A DNA stretch of 64,000 nucleotides from Leptospira sp. WS92.C1 (GCF_040833975.1 NZ_CP162130.1:2316001-2380000), one strand, 5' to 3'. Numbered from the stretch's first letter, positions 28,054-44,010 are shown. Notes: generated by a model not told the origin, from the sequence alone. A program made the numbers and translations.

Positions 28054-30132
28054 ATGAAAAAAAATTTAGTTTATTTCATTTTTTGCATATTTCTTTTTTT
28101 TATCCACACATCTTTGATCGGGTATGAAAAAGTAATCGTAAACGACGAGATTCAAAGAACTCCGATCGGCCAAAAAGTTTATTATATCGCCGATCCGGAG
28201 AAAAAAATATCGATCCAAGAGATTCTTACCTCTGAATACCAGAATCAATTTATCAAATCGGAAGAGGACGGAATCAATTTTGGTCAGACCAATTACGATT
28301 ATTGGATTCGAATTACATTTGCAAATGCCAAGGATATTTCCGATCTAAAACTTCTTGAAATCGATTATAGTAATATCGATAAGGTTGAGTTTTATCGCCC
28401 GAACTCAAACGGCGAATTTGAAGTCGAATCCAGCGGGATGTTGTTTCCCTTTTATATACGCAAATTTATAAATAGAAATTTTGTTTACGACATAAACCTC
28501 GCGCCCAACGAAGAAAAAACATACTATATCCGCGCCACTACAAGCGGCGGACTGATCCTCCCTTTTGTTCTTTGGAACAAGGATAAATTCAACCAGTATA
28601 ATGCGGACATTCAACACGGATTGGGTTTGTATTACGGCGTAATGATCGTAATGATTCTTTATAATATTTTTATATTCTTATCCGTTCGAGATATCAGCTA
28701 TTTTTACTATGTGATGTATATCATAGGTTTTTTGGGCATTCAACTTGTACTTACGGGTCACGGATTTCAGTATCTTTGGTCCAATTATCCGTGGATGCAA
28801 AGAAATTTTTACGTTATATTTTCAGGAATTTGCCTCACTTCCATTTTATTGTTCTCCAAAAGATTCCTAAACATCAAAGAAACCGTTCCCAAAATGGACA
28901 AATTGATGCAGATCTTTATCTTTCTCGAAGCAATTATGACGTTTACTCCGTTGATATTTCCTCCGGAAATCACGATTAAGATCTCTCTGGTGTTGACACT
29001 TCCTCCCGTAATTTTAATTTTTATCGCTGCGATCTTAGCCTTTATCAGAAAATACAGACCCGCGAGATATTTTCTGTTGGCATTTACGGTTTTACAACTC
29101 GCCGGATTGATTGTGGTTCTTAAATTCATCAACGTTTTATCATCGAACGTTTTTACCGAATACGGATTGTATTACGGCTCCGCAATGGAAGTAATTCTAC
29201 TTTCCATAGCTTTGGCGGATAGAATCAATATTATGAAAAAGGAAAAAGAGGAAGCTCAACAAAGAACTTTGGAGATGCAGAAAATTCTAACCGAATCGTA
29301 TGCAAGGTTCGTACCCAAGGACTTCTTGGCGAGTCTTGGAAAAGAATCGATACTTGACGTAAGGTTAGGGGATCAAATTCAAAAGGATATGGCCGTGATG
29401 TTCAGCGACATTCGCTCCTTTACCACTCTTTCCGAACAAATGACTCCCGCAGAAAATTTCAACTTTATCAATTCCTATCTAAAAAGGATGAGTCCGATCA
29501 TTCAAAAACACAACGGGTTTATCGATAAGTTTATCGGAGACGCGATTATGGCCCTGTTTCAAAAAAGCGTAATTGATGCTGTATCCGCCGGAATCGAGAT
29601 GCAAAAATATTTAGAGGAATACAACGGATATAGGGCAAATCGAAACTACGATCCGATTCAAATCGGAGTCGGAATTCATTCGGGCTCCTTGATGTTGGGC
29701 ACGATCGGAGCGGAAGAACGTTTGGAAGGGACTGTGATTTCGGATACGGTAAATTTGGCGTCTCGGATCGAAAGTCTTACTAAAATCTACGGATCCAGAA
29801 TCGCAGTCAGCGAAAGCACCGTATTAGAAATTAAGAATGATAGCAAATTTCACTTTCGCTTTTTGGATCGTGTCAAGGTCAAAGGCAAACAAAAGCCAGT
29901 ATCTATCTACGAAATTTTGGATTCGGATCAGCCGGAAGAATTCGATCTAAAACTCAAGACAAAACCCGAATACGATCAAGCAGTAAAATTCTTTCATTCC
30001 GATCTGTTTGAAGACGCAAAAGAATATTTCAATCGAGTGGTCAAAGTTCATCCGGATGATAAGGTAGCACAGTTTTACCTAAAGAGATTGTTTCCGGCAA
30101 CTCATCCTATTAAGATAGCGGAAAACGAGTGA
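28054..30132 (+). CDS. 7TM-DISM receptor fused to class III adenylate/guanylate cyclase
   Basis: The ATG at 28054 has GGAG 8 nt upstream and yields 692 residues with a signal peptide (MKKNLVYFIFCIFLFFIHTS). About 30-185 is a 7TMR-DISM extracellular sensing domain (QTNYDYWIRITFAN, APNEEKTYYIRATTSGGLIL). About 190-390 holds seven membrane spans. A short coiled coil follows (MKKEKEEAQQRTLEMQKIL), and about 430-620 is the cyclase domain, with metal-binding aspartates in AVMFSDIRSFTTLSE and IDKFIGDAIMALF and the substrate loop ERLEGTVISDTVNLASRIE. The tail (AVKFFHSDLFEDAKEYFNRV) is TPR-like. It should convert a periplasmic signal to cAMP or cGMP; the ligand is unknown. Confidence 0.93.
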   Translation: MKKNLVYFIFCIFLFFIHTSLIGYEKVIVNDEIQRTPIGQKVYYIADPEKKISIQEILTSEYQNQFIKSEEDGINFGQTNYDYWIRITFANAKDISDLKLLEIDYSNIDKVEFYRPNSNGEFEVESSGMLFPFYIRKFINRNFVYDINLAPNEEKTYYIRATTSGGLILPFVLWNKDKFNQYNADIQHGLGLYYGVMIVMILYNIFIFLSVRDISYFYYVMYIIGFLGIQLVLTGHGFQYLWSNYPWMQRNFYVIFSGICLTSILLFSKRFLNIKETVPKMDKLMQIFIFLEAIMTFTPLIFPPEITIKISLVLTLPPVILIFIAAILAFIRKYRPARYFLLAFTVLQLAGLIVVLKFINVLSSNVFTEYGLYYGSAMEVILLSIALADRINIMKKEKEEAQQRTLEMQKILTESYARFVPKDFLASLGKESILDVRLGDQIQKDMAVMFSDIRSFTTLSEQMTPAENFNFINSYLKRMSPIIQKHNGFIDKFIGDAIMALFQKSVIDAVSAGIEMQKYLEEYNGYRANRNYDPIQIGVGIHSGSLMLGTIGAEERLEGTVISDTVNLASRIESLTKIYGSRIAVSESTVLEIKNDSKFHFRFLDRVKVKGKQKPVSIYEILDSDQPEEFDLKLKTKPEYDQAVKFFHSDLFEDAKEYFNRVVKVHPDDKVAQFYLKRLFPATHPIKIAENE

Positions 30133-30200
30133 TTCAAATTCGATACGGTCGGTTGGTTGGTTGTTGGCCTTCGACGACCTTGTTAAATTTTAAAAAACTC

Positions 30201-30896
30201 TTAAATAGGAACGGATATTTTGGAAGTCCCTTCGAGGAGTAAAAAGGAAACGGAAAGCGCACCCAAATAAACAAGCATGGTTAAGAACGCCCAGAGAACT
30301 TTTTCGGGTAAAGAAACATATTCGGAAACGTGATACGCATAAGCCGCAAACGCACCCAGTATGAATTCGGGAATCAGGACATAGATCGCTATATGACCCC
30401 AGGTCTGTACATTCTTCGCATACCAAACCGGAATGAAATAGGAAAATTCTTCCGAACCTAAAACGATCAGAAAAGCAACGAACCCTCCAATCAGATAACT
30501 CTGAATCGGCGGAGAATCGGAAAATCGTTTTCGATGACGAACTGCAATGAAGGTGGAAATAAAAAGGGGAATGACCCAGAGCCCGACCATATAGCCGCTC
30601 ACGGTTCCGATCTTAGGAAATCCGTCCGGAGGAAATTCCAACGCACCGATCACCTGCGATAAAAACCAATCCGGAAAGACCTGAAAAAAACTCAAAGGCA
30701 AAAGAAAGAACCAAAGATCCATCCAACGTTCGTGAGCCCAGATCCTTGAAAAAAACGGAATTCCCACGTTGTAGATCAAGACAAGACTGAAAAGCCGCCA
30801 GCCCGTGGAAAGATTTCCCGGAGCAAACAAAATCGGAATACAAAGAATCGTAAAACCGATATGAAATAGAAGCGCGTGTTTTTCGGAAATTTTCAT
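30201..30896 (-). CDS. Polytopic membrane protein, unknown function
   Basis: The 231-residue protein has about six or seven hydrophobic segments (LLFHIGFTILCIPILFA, LWFFLLPLSFFQVFP, MVGLWVIPLFISTFIAV, YLIGGFVAFLIVLGSE, IYVLIPEFILGAFAAYAY, VLWAFLTMLVYLGALSVSF). A central conserved-looking charged pair sits in VLGSEEFSYFIPVWYA. I do not recognise the family. It converges with the cyclase gene. Confidence 0.75.
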   Translation of the reverse strand: MKISEKHALLFHIGFTILCIPILFAPGNLSTGWRLFSLVLIYNVGIPFFSRIWAHERWMDLWFFLLPLSFFQVFPDWFLSQVIGALEFPPDGFPKIGTVSGYMVGLWVIPLFISTFIAVRHRKRFSDSPPIQSYLIGGFVAFLIVLGSEEFSYFIPVWYAKNVQTWGHIAIYVLIPEFILGAFAAYAYHVSEYVSLPEKVLWAFLTMLVYLGALSVSFLLLEGTSKISVPI

Positions 30897-32605
<1,709 letters not shown>

Positions 32606-32615
32606 GATTTAAATT

Positions 32616-33074
<459 letters not shown>

Positions 33075-33089
33075 AGGAAAGGTTCAGGA

Positions 33090-33683
<594 letters not shown>

Positions 33684-33695
33684 TCGGATTTTTCC

Positions 33696-34049
33696 TTGTC
33701 TCAGTCCATTTCCTTAGAAAACTTTCTGAAAGAATTTCTCGCTTCCCCTCAAAAAGGAAGGAACGCGGACGAAGATAGAAAACTCAACGACTTGCTCTTG
33801 GAATTTTCTTCTCTCTTGTTTTTGGAGGGAGAAGAAGAAACCAAGGAAGAAGTTCTCCTCAAAGATTTGGGTTCCTTCGAACTCGACGAGTTTGTTAACT
33901 TCTATCTTGCGGACATGCATCCCGAAGATTCCGGAATCAACGCCAGGGGAATCGACTTTCTCAAAAGACTTTATAAATTTTTAAAGAAGACTTCCTACGC
34001 AAACAAAGAGCAACTCGAAGACTGGGACGAATTCTTTCAACAACTCTGA
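33696..34049 (+). CDS. Small acidic hypothetical protein
   Basis: This is a 117-residue, strongly acidic, helical protein read from a TTG at 33696, 12 nt after clpP. No good ribosome binding site is seen, so translation may be coupled. Segments include [20 protein letters not shown] and [20 protein letters not shown]. No family is recognised. Its place between clpP and the YheT-type hydrolase suggests one transcript. Confidence 0.6.
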   Translation: MSQSISLENFLKEFLASPQKGRNADEDRKLNDLLLEFSSLLFLEGEEETKEEVLLKDLGSFELDEFVNFYLADMHPEDSGINARGIDFLKRLYKFLKKTSYANKEQLEDWDEFFQQL

Positions 34050-34074
34050 CAGAGAGAGTCAGGATATCGCTCGG

Positions 34075-35091
34075 ATGAGTTCACAGCCACCCTTTAAACC
34101 GAAACGATTTTTCAAGAGCAGACATCTTCAGACGATCTACAATACATTCTTTCCCCCTGCAAATAAACTCAGAACCGCATTTTATGTGGAGGATATCCTT
34201 CTCCAACTCTCGGACGGTTCGGGTGATTCTCTCTGGCTTGAACACAATCCTCCCTTAGCTCATTATACAAATCCCGCACCCCGATGGAACGGAACCTATC
34301 TCGTTATGATTCACGGAATGGAAGGAACTTCGGATAGCTCGTATCTTGTTACTCTTGCACAGAACGCACTTTCGAGAGGTTATGGTTGTATTCGTATGAA
34401 TTTGCGAAACTGCGGTAGAGGTCAAGGATTTGCAAAAGGAACATACAACGTAGGTCAGACCAAGGACGTTCAAGACGTGATCGACTTTGTCTGGGAAAAA
34501 CTTTCTCATCGAATCTTTCTTTCCGGCTTTTCTCTTTCTGCAAGCTTGGTCTTAAAATATTTGGGAGAAAAAAGAAATCACAAAGTAGAATCTTTTTCCT
34601 CCACCAATCCTCCTCTGGATCTTCGTAAAGGTTGTGAATTTATAGATTCTCCCGAAGCAAGATTTTACAGGGATCGTTTTGTTTCCGAGTTTCGTAAAAA
34701 GATCAAAAATAAAATCATCCAGCTTCCGCCCGAGCTGGAGAAAGCCGTGTTCAAAACCAAAACATTTTTTGACTTTGACGATCTTGTCACAGCTCCTCTT
34801 TTCGGCTACAAAAGCGCTCTCGATTTCTATCAGGATTGTTCGAGCAAAAACTACATAACAAACATCCGTCATTCCGGAATCGTTATCCATTCGGAGGACG
34901 ATCCGGTCGTTCCTCCGTTTGATTGGGAAACGATTCCATGGGAAAGCATGCCCCATATTACAACCATACTGACTCCGCATGGAGGACACGTGGGATTTCT
35001 TACGGATCCCACTCCGGAAATACCCGACGGAAGATGGCTGAATAAAATTATTCTGGATTATTTCGATTTGAAAGTAAACCCTGGATGGTAA
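34075..35091 (+). CDS. YheT-type alpha/beta hydrolase
   Basis: The 338-residue hydrolase of the YheT/embryogenesis-associated group has the family's N-terminal [13 protein letters not shown], the oxyanion motif [25 protein letters not shown], elbow [17 protein letters not shown], the acid in SEDDPVVPP, and the histidine in TPHGGHVGF. The elbow reads GFSLSAS, where the family usually has GFSLGGN. The substrate is probably a lipid or small ester; unproven. Its stop overlaps a possible start of the DUF4416 gene. Confidence 0.9.
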   Translation: MSSQPPFKPKRFFKSRHLQTIYNTFFPPANKLRTAFYVEDILLQLSDGSGDSLWLEHNPPLAHYTNPAPRWNGTYLVMIHGMEGTSDSSYLVTLAQNALSRGYGCIRMNLRNCGRGQGFAKGTYNVGQTKDVQDVIDFVWEKLSHRIFLSGFSLSASLVLKYLGEKRNHKVESFSSTNPPLDLRKGCEFIDSPEARFYRDRFVSEFRKKIKNKIIQLPPELEKAVFKTKTFFDFDDLVTAPLFGYKSALDFYQDCSSKNYITNIRHSGIVIHSEDDPVVPPFDWETIPWESMPHITTILTPHGGHVGFLTDPTPEIPDGRWLNKIILDYFDLKVNPGW

Positions 35092-35102
35092 CTTTCCAAA
35101 AC

Positions 35103-35660
35103 ATGAATTCCTCAAAAAAGAATCCTCCCAACAAGGAAAAACTCGCACGACCTCCCGGAGCTTCCTTTTTTATCGTAGTCGCCTACGAAGACGCGGAGAT
35201 GTTTTATTCCATTAAAACAAAAACCGAAAAGAAGTTTTCAGCCACTTTATATGAAAGCAATCCGATGCCGACCTGGAAGGACCCGGACGCGGATCTCTGG
35301 AATCAGTTTCCGGGAAGACTTACGAAAATTCTTTCCTTCAAAAGAAGAATTCACAGAGAAGAACTTCCCTCCATCCAGAAAGAATGTCTTTCGATTCAAA
35401 ATGCGGCTTTGGAAAAAGACAGCGGGATCCGAATCTTTCCGGGATATCTTTGCAATCATTCCGCAGTGATCGCCTCCATCAAAGATGATTTTCACAGAAT
35501 CTATCTATTTAACGGAGTGTATGCGGAGACGGTTTACAATTACCAAAAACAAAAAATGGTCTTTAAAGAAACGGCTCCTCCGTTTTTTAAAACTCCGGAA
35601 GCAGTTTATTTTTTTACAAGTCTAAGAGAGTCCTATGTACAAAACATCAATAAAACCTAA
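35103..35660 (+). CDS. DUF4416 family protein
   Basis: I take the ATG at 35103 ([20 protein letters not shown]), giving 185 residues; an ATG at 35085 overlapping the hydrolase stop is also possible. The DUF4416 pattern is clear toward the C-terminus: [36 protein letters not shown], then a [18 protein letters not shown] end. The family's function is unknown; its conserved histidine-arginine and acidic residues suggest an enzyme. The next gene starts 26 nt before this one ends. Confidence 0.82.
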   Translation: MNSSKKNPPNKEKLARPPGASFFIVVAYEDAEMFYSIKTKTEKKFSATLYESNPMPTWKDPDADLWNQFPGRLTKILSFKRRIHREELPSIQKECLSIQNAALEKDSGIRIFPGYLCNHSAVIASIKDDFHRIYLFNGVYAETVYNYQKQKMVFKETAPPFFKTPEAVYFFTSLRESYVQNINKT

Positions 35661-36207
35661 TATTCCATTCTTCCTCATTTTTGGAATGGTGTTGGGTGCC
35701 TGTTCTCCTTCCAAACTCGAGATCACCTCGATCACACTTTGCGATCATTTCAACCGAACCGGCGAATGTTTGGAACCGGTGGAAAAAAATCATCACTACA
35801 AGGTGGAAATTCCGAACATAAAAAAACCGGATACCTGGGAAAAACTTGCGAACTATCTCTACTTTCACGCCAGAGAAACACCCGGATTTGTCATTCGGTT
35901 CAATCGAAAGCTCACCCCTTCCGAATCCAAAGCGATCCAGGATTCTTATTTTGCGACGATGAGTCTTTCCGGAACCGTGGAAAGAATGGAAGGGTTTGAG
36001 ATCGGAGACGATTGGATCGGTTCGTTTCAATATCTCGGATCGATGATCAAGGATAAATTGAAAAAAGAAAATCGCCTGGGGTCCTATCCTTATACAAATA
36101 CGATTTTTCCCGCCGAAGTGGAATTTAAATTCAATTCTTCTCTATTTGAAGGTGCGGAAAAAACAAAGATCAATCTGAGTTATACGGTGCTTCCTCCGGA
36201 AAAGTAA
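35635..36207 (+). CDS. Putative lipoprotein, unknown function
   Basis: The 190-residue protein has lipoprotein signal [20 protein letters not shown] and lipobox LGAC. AGAGAG precedes the ATG. The mature part begins [18 protein letters not shown] and includes [20 protein letters not shown] and [18 protein letters not shown] know no characterised family. It overlaps the DUF4416 gene by 26 nt and ends the eno-to-lipoprotein run of plus-strand genes. Confidence 0.8.
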   Translation: MYKTSIKPNIPFFLIFGMVLGACSPSKLEITSITLCDHFNRTGECLEPVEKNHHYKVEIPNIKKPDTWEKLANYLYFHARETPGFVIRFNRKLTPSESKAIQDSYFATMSLSGTVERMEGFEIGDDWIGSFQYLGSMIKDKLKKENRLGSYPYTNTIFPAEVEFKFNSSLFEGAEKTKINLSYTVLPPEK

Positions 36208-36287
36208 TCCCGACACATCCCTTAATATTTCCAGAACAAAGATCGAGTGGTGCCCAAAGGAAAATTGGAATCGTAAAAACGATTCGA

Positions 36288-36653
36288 TTAGTACCGATCG
36301 CAAAAATCCTTGATCATTTTATATGCGGTTTCGGAATCGGATTCATTCATGATAGATTCCAATTCTTTTTTCATCTTTTTATACGTTTTTCGGGAATCGG
36401 ATTCGGTCGATTGAAAACTGGTATGCATAAACAATCCATAACCGCCACAAGTGATAGACCAAGGCGCAGTCACCCCAGCTTTCTCTAAAGTAATTCTCGC
36501 ACCGTTTGTATATTCTTCATCTAAGATGATGATTCCTTCTTCGGAACCTATTTTTCCAATTGTGGCACCGTTTTCAACTTGTACCCACATTCTATTTATA
36601 TCAGCCGTGCGTGCGCTTCTTAAAAAACGGAATACGGATTCAAATATACCCAA
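36288..36653 (-). CDS. Small hypothetical protein
   Basis: A TTG start at 36653 is preceded by GGGGGA at good spacing, giving 121 residues (MGIFESVFRFLRSARTADIN). The middle looks like two or three beta strands (WVQVENGATIGKIGSEEGII, ARITLEKAGVTAPWSITCGG) and the C-terminus is helical (YKKMKKELESIMNESDSETA). I do not recognise it. It converges with the lipoprotein gene. Confidence 0.6.
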   Translation of the reverse strand: MGIFESVFRFLRSARTADINRMWVQVENGATIGKIGSEEGIIILDEEYTNGARITLEKAGVTAPWSITCGGYGLFMHTSFQSTESDSRKTYKKMKKELESIMNESDSETAYKMIKDFCDRY

Positions 36654-36702
36654 CGCTGTCCCCCATTTCTAAGGCGGAATTTTTCGTAATTGTAGCCTTG
36701 CC

Positions 36703-36715
36703 GGACTTCAAGTCC
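36703..36715. repeat. GGACTTCAAGTCC palindrome, perfect copy
   Basis: Identical to the copy at 20863 over 17 bases (GCC/ACC-GGACTTCAAGTCC context). It lies in the 108-bp spacer 36654-36761, next to a GTAGGAACTCC copy at 36745-36760. Confidence 0.75.
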
Positions 36716-36744
36716 AGATTCAAGCAGATTTTAAAAAAGACAAA

Positions 36745-36760
36745 TGTAGGAACTCCAACA
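36745..36760. repeat. GTAGGAACTCC palindrome, variant copy
   Basis: TGTAGGAACTCCAACA, one or two mismatches from perfect. It lies immediately after the stop of the kinase-like gene on the minus strand. Confidence 0.65.
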
Positions 36761-36761
36761 A

Positions 36762-37508
36762 TCAAACTTTCAAAAATAAGTCCGCTGGATTTAAAAAAAT
36801 CGTAGAGGGTTCCACACCCAAAAGTAGCCAAGCGGTAAAACCGAGCACGACTGCTGAGACCGCGGGAATCAAAAGATTATCGTCGATCAAACCGTTCCAA
36901 TAGGTTCCGCAGTACAACTCCGTCAAAGCGGAAATTAAAATCGCGGGAACGAGAAATACGAGATGATTCTGAAATGCAAATCCCGCCGATTTTAGAAAGT
37001 GTTGTTTTCCAAATGTATCGGAAACATACATAAACGAAAATCCTACGACAGCGCTCACAACGACAAAAGCTATGATTCCTTCCACGGACTTTCCGTTGGA
37101 GAATCTTCTCTTTCCGTAAAAGGTTCCGACCCAGGCTGCGCTTGGATCTCCGATCACAAGAAAGAGCATGGAAAGAATCGAAATCTCTGGAGGAAATAAA
37201 AAGACTACAAATGTGCAAGAGAGAAAATAAGGAAGGGTTCCATTGAGTCTTGATTTCTCTTCCTCTTTCAAAAGGATTCCCGCAACGGCCAAAAAGAATT
37301 TTTGAAAACCGGGAGATTGAAAACGAAAGTATTCCACCAAAAGGATGATTCCCAAGCAAAGCACCAGGGTAACAGAAACTACCGCGCGTGTTGCGTTCAA
37401 AAGGTCAAATGCACCGTGAAATACATCCAGATAATAACAGACAGGAACTATCAAACCAAGAAGATGCCAGAGTTTACGCGCGTAATTGAATCGAACCGAA
37501 TTTGCCAA
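36762..37508 (-). CDS. Polyprenol/diacylglycerol kinase-like membrane protein (SEC59/DGK1/VTE5 family)
   Basis: The 248-residue protein has about seven spans. It shows the family's N-terminal ARKLWHLLGLIVPVCYY, LFLVIGDPSAAWVGTFYGKRRF, and GKSVEGIIAFVVVSAVVGF, where the GD-P-AA and K-S-x-EG residues form the CTP-dependent kinase/cytidylyltransferase signature, and a late ELYCGTYWNGLIDDNLLIP. It probably phosphorylates a lipid alcohol. Seven nt separate it from the STAS gene upstream. Confidence 0.88.
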   Translation of the reverse strand: MANSVRFNYARKLWHLLGLIVPVCYYLDVFHGAFDLLNATRAVVSVTLVLCLGIILLVEYFRFQSPGFQKFFLAVAGILLKEEEKSRLNGTLPYFLSCTFVVFLFPPEISILSMLFLVIGDPSAAWVGTFYGKRRFSNGKSVEGIIAFVVVSAVVGFSFMYVSDTFGKQHFLKSAGFAFQNHLVFLVPAILISALTELYCGTYWNGLIDDNLLIPAVSAVVLGFTAWLLLGVEPSTIFLNPADLFLKV

Positions 37509-37515
37509 TTGCTTC

Positions 37516-37869
37516 CTACCTATTTTTCATCGTCATTTTCAAAGCCGACTCTTCGTCTGGAGCGATGAGAAAGAGTCCGTTGAGGGCCGCCATTTTGATC
37601 GCATTTTTAACGGAATCCGTCGGATGGATCAATACTAATTTATTTCGAGAGGTAAAGCTCAGTTGATTCATTTCTTTCAAAGATTGAATCCCCCGAGATG
37701 AAATCAAACTCACTTCTTCCAAATCCAGAATGACAGGACCGGATCGAATCGATACGGAAAGTTCGTCTTTGAATTTTTTTTCAGTAAATGAGTTGATCGA
37801 ACCCTGCAACTTCATAACTTGAACGTTGTCAATTTTCTCGGTGGAAATGATGATCTCGTTCAGAATCAT
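37516..37869 (-). CDS. STAS-domain anti-sigma factor antagonist
   Basis: The 117-residue single-domain STAS protein has an N-terminal VQVMKLQGSINSFTEKKF and the phosphorylation loop VILDLEEVSLISSRGIQSLK, with serine at the expected position (DxS/IxSxG). This implies control by an anti-sigma/serine kinase encoded elsewhere and effects on a sigma factor or other regulator. It is upstream of the lipid kinase-like gene on the same strand and diverges from the next membrane protein gene. Confidence 0.9.
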   Translation of the reverse strand: MILNEIIISTEKIDNVQVMKLQGSINSFTEKKFKDELSVSIRSGPVILDLEEVSLISSRGIQSLKEMNQLSFTSRNKLVLIHPTDSVKNAIKMAALNGLFLIAPDEESALKMTMKNR

Positions 37870-37914
37870 AGAGGCCCGGAAAGTCAGTCTATAAGCGTTT
37901 CCCCTCTACGACAA

Positions 37915-38562
37915 ATGGTTTTTCTATTCTTATCCATCCTATTTTTGATTTTGAGGTCTTACTCTTTTTTATCACCGGGCGCGGTGATTTTAGGACTTTC
38001 GATCCTGTTCTTTCGAAAAAAAGGAATCTCGGAAGAATTCGAAAGTAAAAATCTTCCCGTTTCCTATCTCAGTCTCTGCCTTCTTGTGATTGCCGGTTTG
38101 GACGGCTCTTCTGCGGGAGACATTTTGGATCTCGTTTGCATTCATTGTTCCGGAATTCTATTTTTAAAACAGAGTGTTCGGCCTCGAGATTTTTTGGAGA
38201 AAAAAACAAACTTCCTCGCTGCGGAATGGTTAGACGATCCGGGGTTTCTCAGGCAAAGTCGGATGCTCGTTTTACTTCTGATCGCTGGGTTTAGAATCTG
38301 GTATCAAACCGAATTCGATTTTTGGAACGCTTTGCATTTTCTCTATCTTCTCAAGGCGGGAATTTTGAGTTTTCTTCTCGGGGTTGTCTGGCTGCGTAAT
38401 GGAGAAAGTGGGGCGAGGACTTTATTTCTGATCCTCCTCGTTTTGATCATTTTGATCGTTCACCCTTCCCAGGGAATTTTGAATTTTTCGTATTTCCATC
38501 TATTTTCATTCTTGCAAACCCATCCAGAATCAAAAAAGATCAACGTTGGGCTGGAACTATGA
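37915..38562 (+). CDS. Hypothetical polytopic membrane protein
   Basis: I start at the ATG at 37915 (MVFLFLSILFLILRSYSFLS), because the ORF upstream overlaps the divergent STAS gene; no ribosome binding site is clear. The 215 residues include five or six hydrophobic stretches (PGAVILGLSILFF, SYLSLCLLVIAGLDGSSAG, MLVLLLIAGFRIWYQ, FLYLLKAGILSFLLGVVWL, LFLILLVLIILIVHP). No family is recognised. ATGA overlap with the next gene indicates an operon. Confidence 0.7.
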   Translation: MVFLFLSILFLILRSYSFLSPGAVILGLSILFFRKKGISEEFESKNLPVSYLSLCLLVIAGLDGSSAGDILDLVCIHCSGILFLKQSVRPRDFLEKKTNFLAAEWLDDPGFLRQSRMLVLLLIAGFRIWYQTEFDFWNALHFLYLLKAGILSFLLGVVWLRNGESGARTLFLILLVLIILIVHPSQGILNFSYFHLFSFLQTHPESKKINVGLEL

Positions 38563-38909
38563 AGGTAAAGGTAGCACATCTTTTCCGTAAAATCGAAGAA
38601 GTAGACCGAGACATACTCGAATTGGGAAAAATTCAGGAAAGAATTTTCTCGGATCGGGATTACTCAGGAATTCTGAAAGATTCGATACAAAAAGAAATGG
38701 CAAATTTAGAATCCGGAAAAGCGGAGATTCTATCCTTAAAAATCAAAGAAGAATCCGGAAAAACCGGATTGGTCAAAACTTCCGGAAAATCCCCCGCCGA
38801 GATGAAGAATTTATACAGTTCTCGAGAAAAAAACCTAACTCGGGAAATCTCGGTGGAAATCCCGGATCAAAGATCTCAAACAACCCGCAAAACAATTCAC
38901 AAATACTAA
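38559..38909 (+). CDS. Small helical protein
   Basis: This is a 116-residue charged protein with a coiled-coil N-terminus (VAHLFRKIEEVDRDILELGK, then IQKEMANLESGKAEILSLK). It overlaps the previous gene by 4 nt and lies 18 nt before the SurA/PrsA-like lipoprotein gene. The C-terminal third is basic and probably disordered. The function is unknown. Confidence 0.7.
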   Translation: MKVKVAHLFRKIEEVDRDILELGKIQERIFSDRDYSGILKDSIQKEMANLESGKAEILSLKIKEESGKTGLVKTSGKSPAEMKNLYSSREKNLTREISVEIPDQRSQTTRKTIHKY

Positions 38910-38927
38910 GATTCAAGACACAACTTC

Positions 38928-40406
38928 ATGAAAAACAAGACTCTCATTCTCAGCATCCTTTCCCTAATCATACTGTTTGCAATGAACTGCAACAGAGATT
39001 CCGATGTTCTCGCTTCTTTCAAATCTGGAACCATAACCAGAGAAGAACTCAGAGCGTATTACAAACTCCGCGGCGTAGAACCGGATCCGAACAACGCATC
39101 TATCGCCACCCAAGCAAAGATCGTGGAAGAACTCGGGATCCAAAAAATCGCTGAAGCTCAAAACAACAGCACAAACATAGTATCCAAAGATGAATACACA
39201 AGAATCATGAGTTTTGTAGAACCTCAGATTTTGTTTAATGACTATAGAAAACAATTCTCCGAGAAACTCATGACCTCCGGAATGTTGGAATTTGCGTTCG
39301 GAAGAATCCTATTTGTAAAAGCAGGTCCGGATGCGATAACAAAGGCAAACGCCCTACTTCAGGAAATTCAAACGATCAAATCCGAATCGGATGTAGCCGC
39401 CTTTATCGCAAAGAATACGGATGAGATTCAGAGAAAATCCATCGGTGGAAAATTGGAACCTCATTGTATCAACTGTGGAGACGATCCTTTTTCCACGATC
39501 CTAAAGGAAGCTGCGGTGAAAAAAGGAGAATTCATTCTCAAAGAAGCACAAGGAAATGTTTATATTCTCAGAGTGGAAAGAATCGAGAAAATCTATCCTA
39601 AAAAAATCGATAAGTTTTTTGATAACGAATTGGACAAACTCAAGTCTCTTGCGATAAAATTCGTTTCCAAAGACGGAGTTAACGATCAAGATAAAAATGC
39701 CGCAAAATTTTATACCGAATTGACGGTAAAAGAAAGAGCCAATCAGACCGCGGAACACTACGGAAACCGTTATGTAAAAGAAGCCTGGAAACAGGAGATG
39801 GATTCTCTGCGAAACCAAAGCGGTTTGAAAATCGCGGACCTTACTCCGGATTTTATCAAAGCTTTAAAACCGGAAAGTCTACTGTTTGAGGATAAAAACG
39901 GGAGCAAATTTTTATTCAAAGATTTACTCGTAGAATTTAACAAAATCGCTCCGATTCTTCAAAAAAGAAAGGCGACCCCTGCAGAAGAAAAGAACGATCA
40001 GATTTCATTTTACACTCAGATCTATCTTCCGATTCGTATTTCAGAAGGATCCAAAGAGGTCCAAGCTCTCAAAGATACGAAGGAATTTAAAAAGACGCTT
40101 CCGCTTTTAGGAAGATCCGTTCTGTTTATGTTGATCCGGAATCGATCTACGGATGCAAACATCAACGTGACCGAAAAAGAAATCCGAGACACATACGAAG
40201 CCGGAAAACTCTATGCATATTCTAAATCCGCTCCCTCCAATCCGAATGAAAGAATTCCCGAGGATTTTGGTAAGGTAAGGGAGAAAATCAAACAAGAGCT
40301 GGTTGAATCTAAAAAACAAACCATCTTTCAAGACTATCTATCAAAATTGAAATCGGAAAACGAGTTCAAGATTGCCTCGGAAAGTTTAAAAGCCGGACAA
40401 ATTTAG
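38928..40406 (+). CDS. SurA/PrsA-like foldase lipoprotein
   Basis: The 492-residue protein has signal MKNKTLILSILSLIILFAMN and lipobox AMNC. The N-terminal region VLASFKSGTITREELRAYYK is the usual start of SurA/PrsA chaperone domains. A central segment (FAFGRILFVKAGPDAITKAN, then SIGGKLEPHC and VKKGEFILKEAQGNVYILRV) has the beta-alpha-beta layout of a parvulin domain, though the key parvulin residues are not all present. A role in folding envelope proteins is likely but inferred. A terminator follows directly. Confidence 0.78.
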   Translation: MKNKTLILSILSLIILFAMNCNRDSDVLASFKSGTITREELRAYYKLRGVEPDPNNASIATQAKIVEELGIQKIAEAQNNSTNIVSKDEYTRIMSFVEPQILFNDYRKQFSEKLMTSGMLEFAFGRILFVKAGPDAITKANALLQEIQTIKSESDVAAFIAKNTDEIQRKSIGGKLEPHCINCGDDPFSTILKEAAVKKGEFILKEAQGNVYILRVERIEKIYPKKIDKFFDNELDKLKSLAIKFVSKDGVNDQDKNAAKFYTELTVKERANQTAEHYGNRYVKEAWKQEMDSLRNQSGLKIADLTPDFIKALKPESLLFEDKNGSKFLFKDLLVEFNKIAPILQKRKATPAEEKNDQISFYTQIYLPIRISEGSKEVQALKDTKEFKKTLPLLGRSVLFMLIRNRSTDANINVTEKEIRDTYEAGKLYAYSKSAPSNPNERIPEDFGKVREKIKQELVESKKQTIFQDYLSKLKSENEFKIASESLKAGQI

Positions 40407-40413
40407 ATCGTGA

Positions 40414-40447
40414 AAGACCCTGATATCTTTTATCGGGGTCTTGTTTT
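40414..40447 (+). terminator. Rho-independent terminator
   Basis: AAGACCCTGATA, short loop, TATCGGGGTCTT (one G-T pair), then GTTTT. It lies 8 nt after the lipoprotein stop. Confidence 0.85.
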
Positions 40448-41195
<748 letters not shown>

Positions 41196-41219
41196 AAAAA
41201 GATTAAGCTCCTAAAGAGA

Positions 41220-41246
41220 AAGGGAAGCACGAGCTTCCCTTTTTTG
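41220..41246 (+). terminator. Rho-independent terminator of the double-HTH gene
   Basis: AAGGGAAG, loop CACGAG, CTTCCCTT, then a T run. Confidence 0.9.
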
Positions 41247-41384
41247 TATCTCATTCCAACTCCCCTTTCTTTCCATTGTGATTTTTGATCATTCCGCTAT
41301 GAACCATCGAATCCTGAGTGCAGTAGTTTCGAAATCGTATCAGACAAAGAACTCAGAAATACGCTTCTCAAACTCAAAGAGATG

Positions 41385-41430
41385 AACCCAAGCCGTCTTT
41401 TTCAAATTTGAAAAAAAACGACTTGGGTTT
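41385..41430 (-). terminator. Long inverted repeat after clpB, terminator-like
   Basis: AACCCAAG, then CGT and a T/A-rich inner arm, returning as CGACTTGGGTT. The hairpin includes T-rich and A-rich inner arms. It lies 7 nt past the clpB stop and could end transcription in that direction. Confidence 0.65.
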
Positions 41431-41436
41431 AGTGTT

Positions 41437-44010
<2,574 letters not shown>
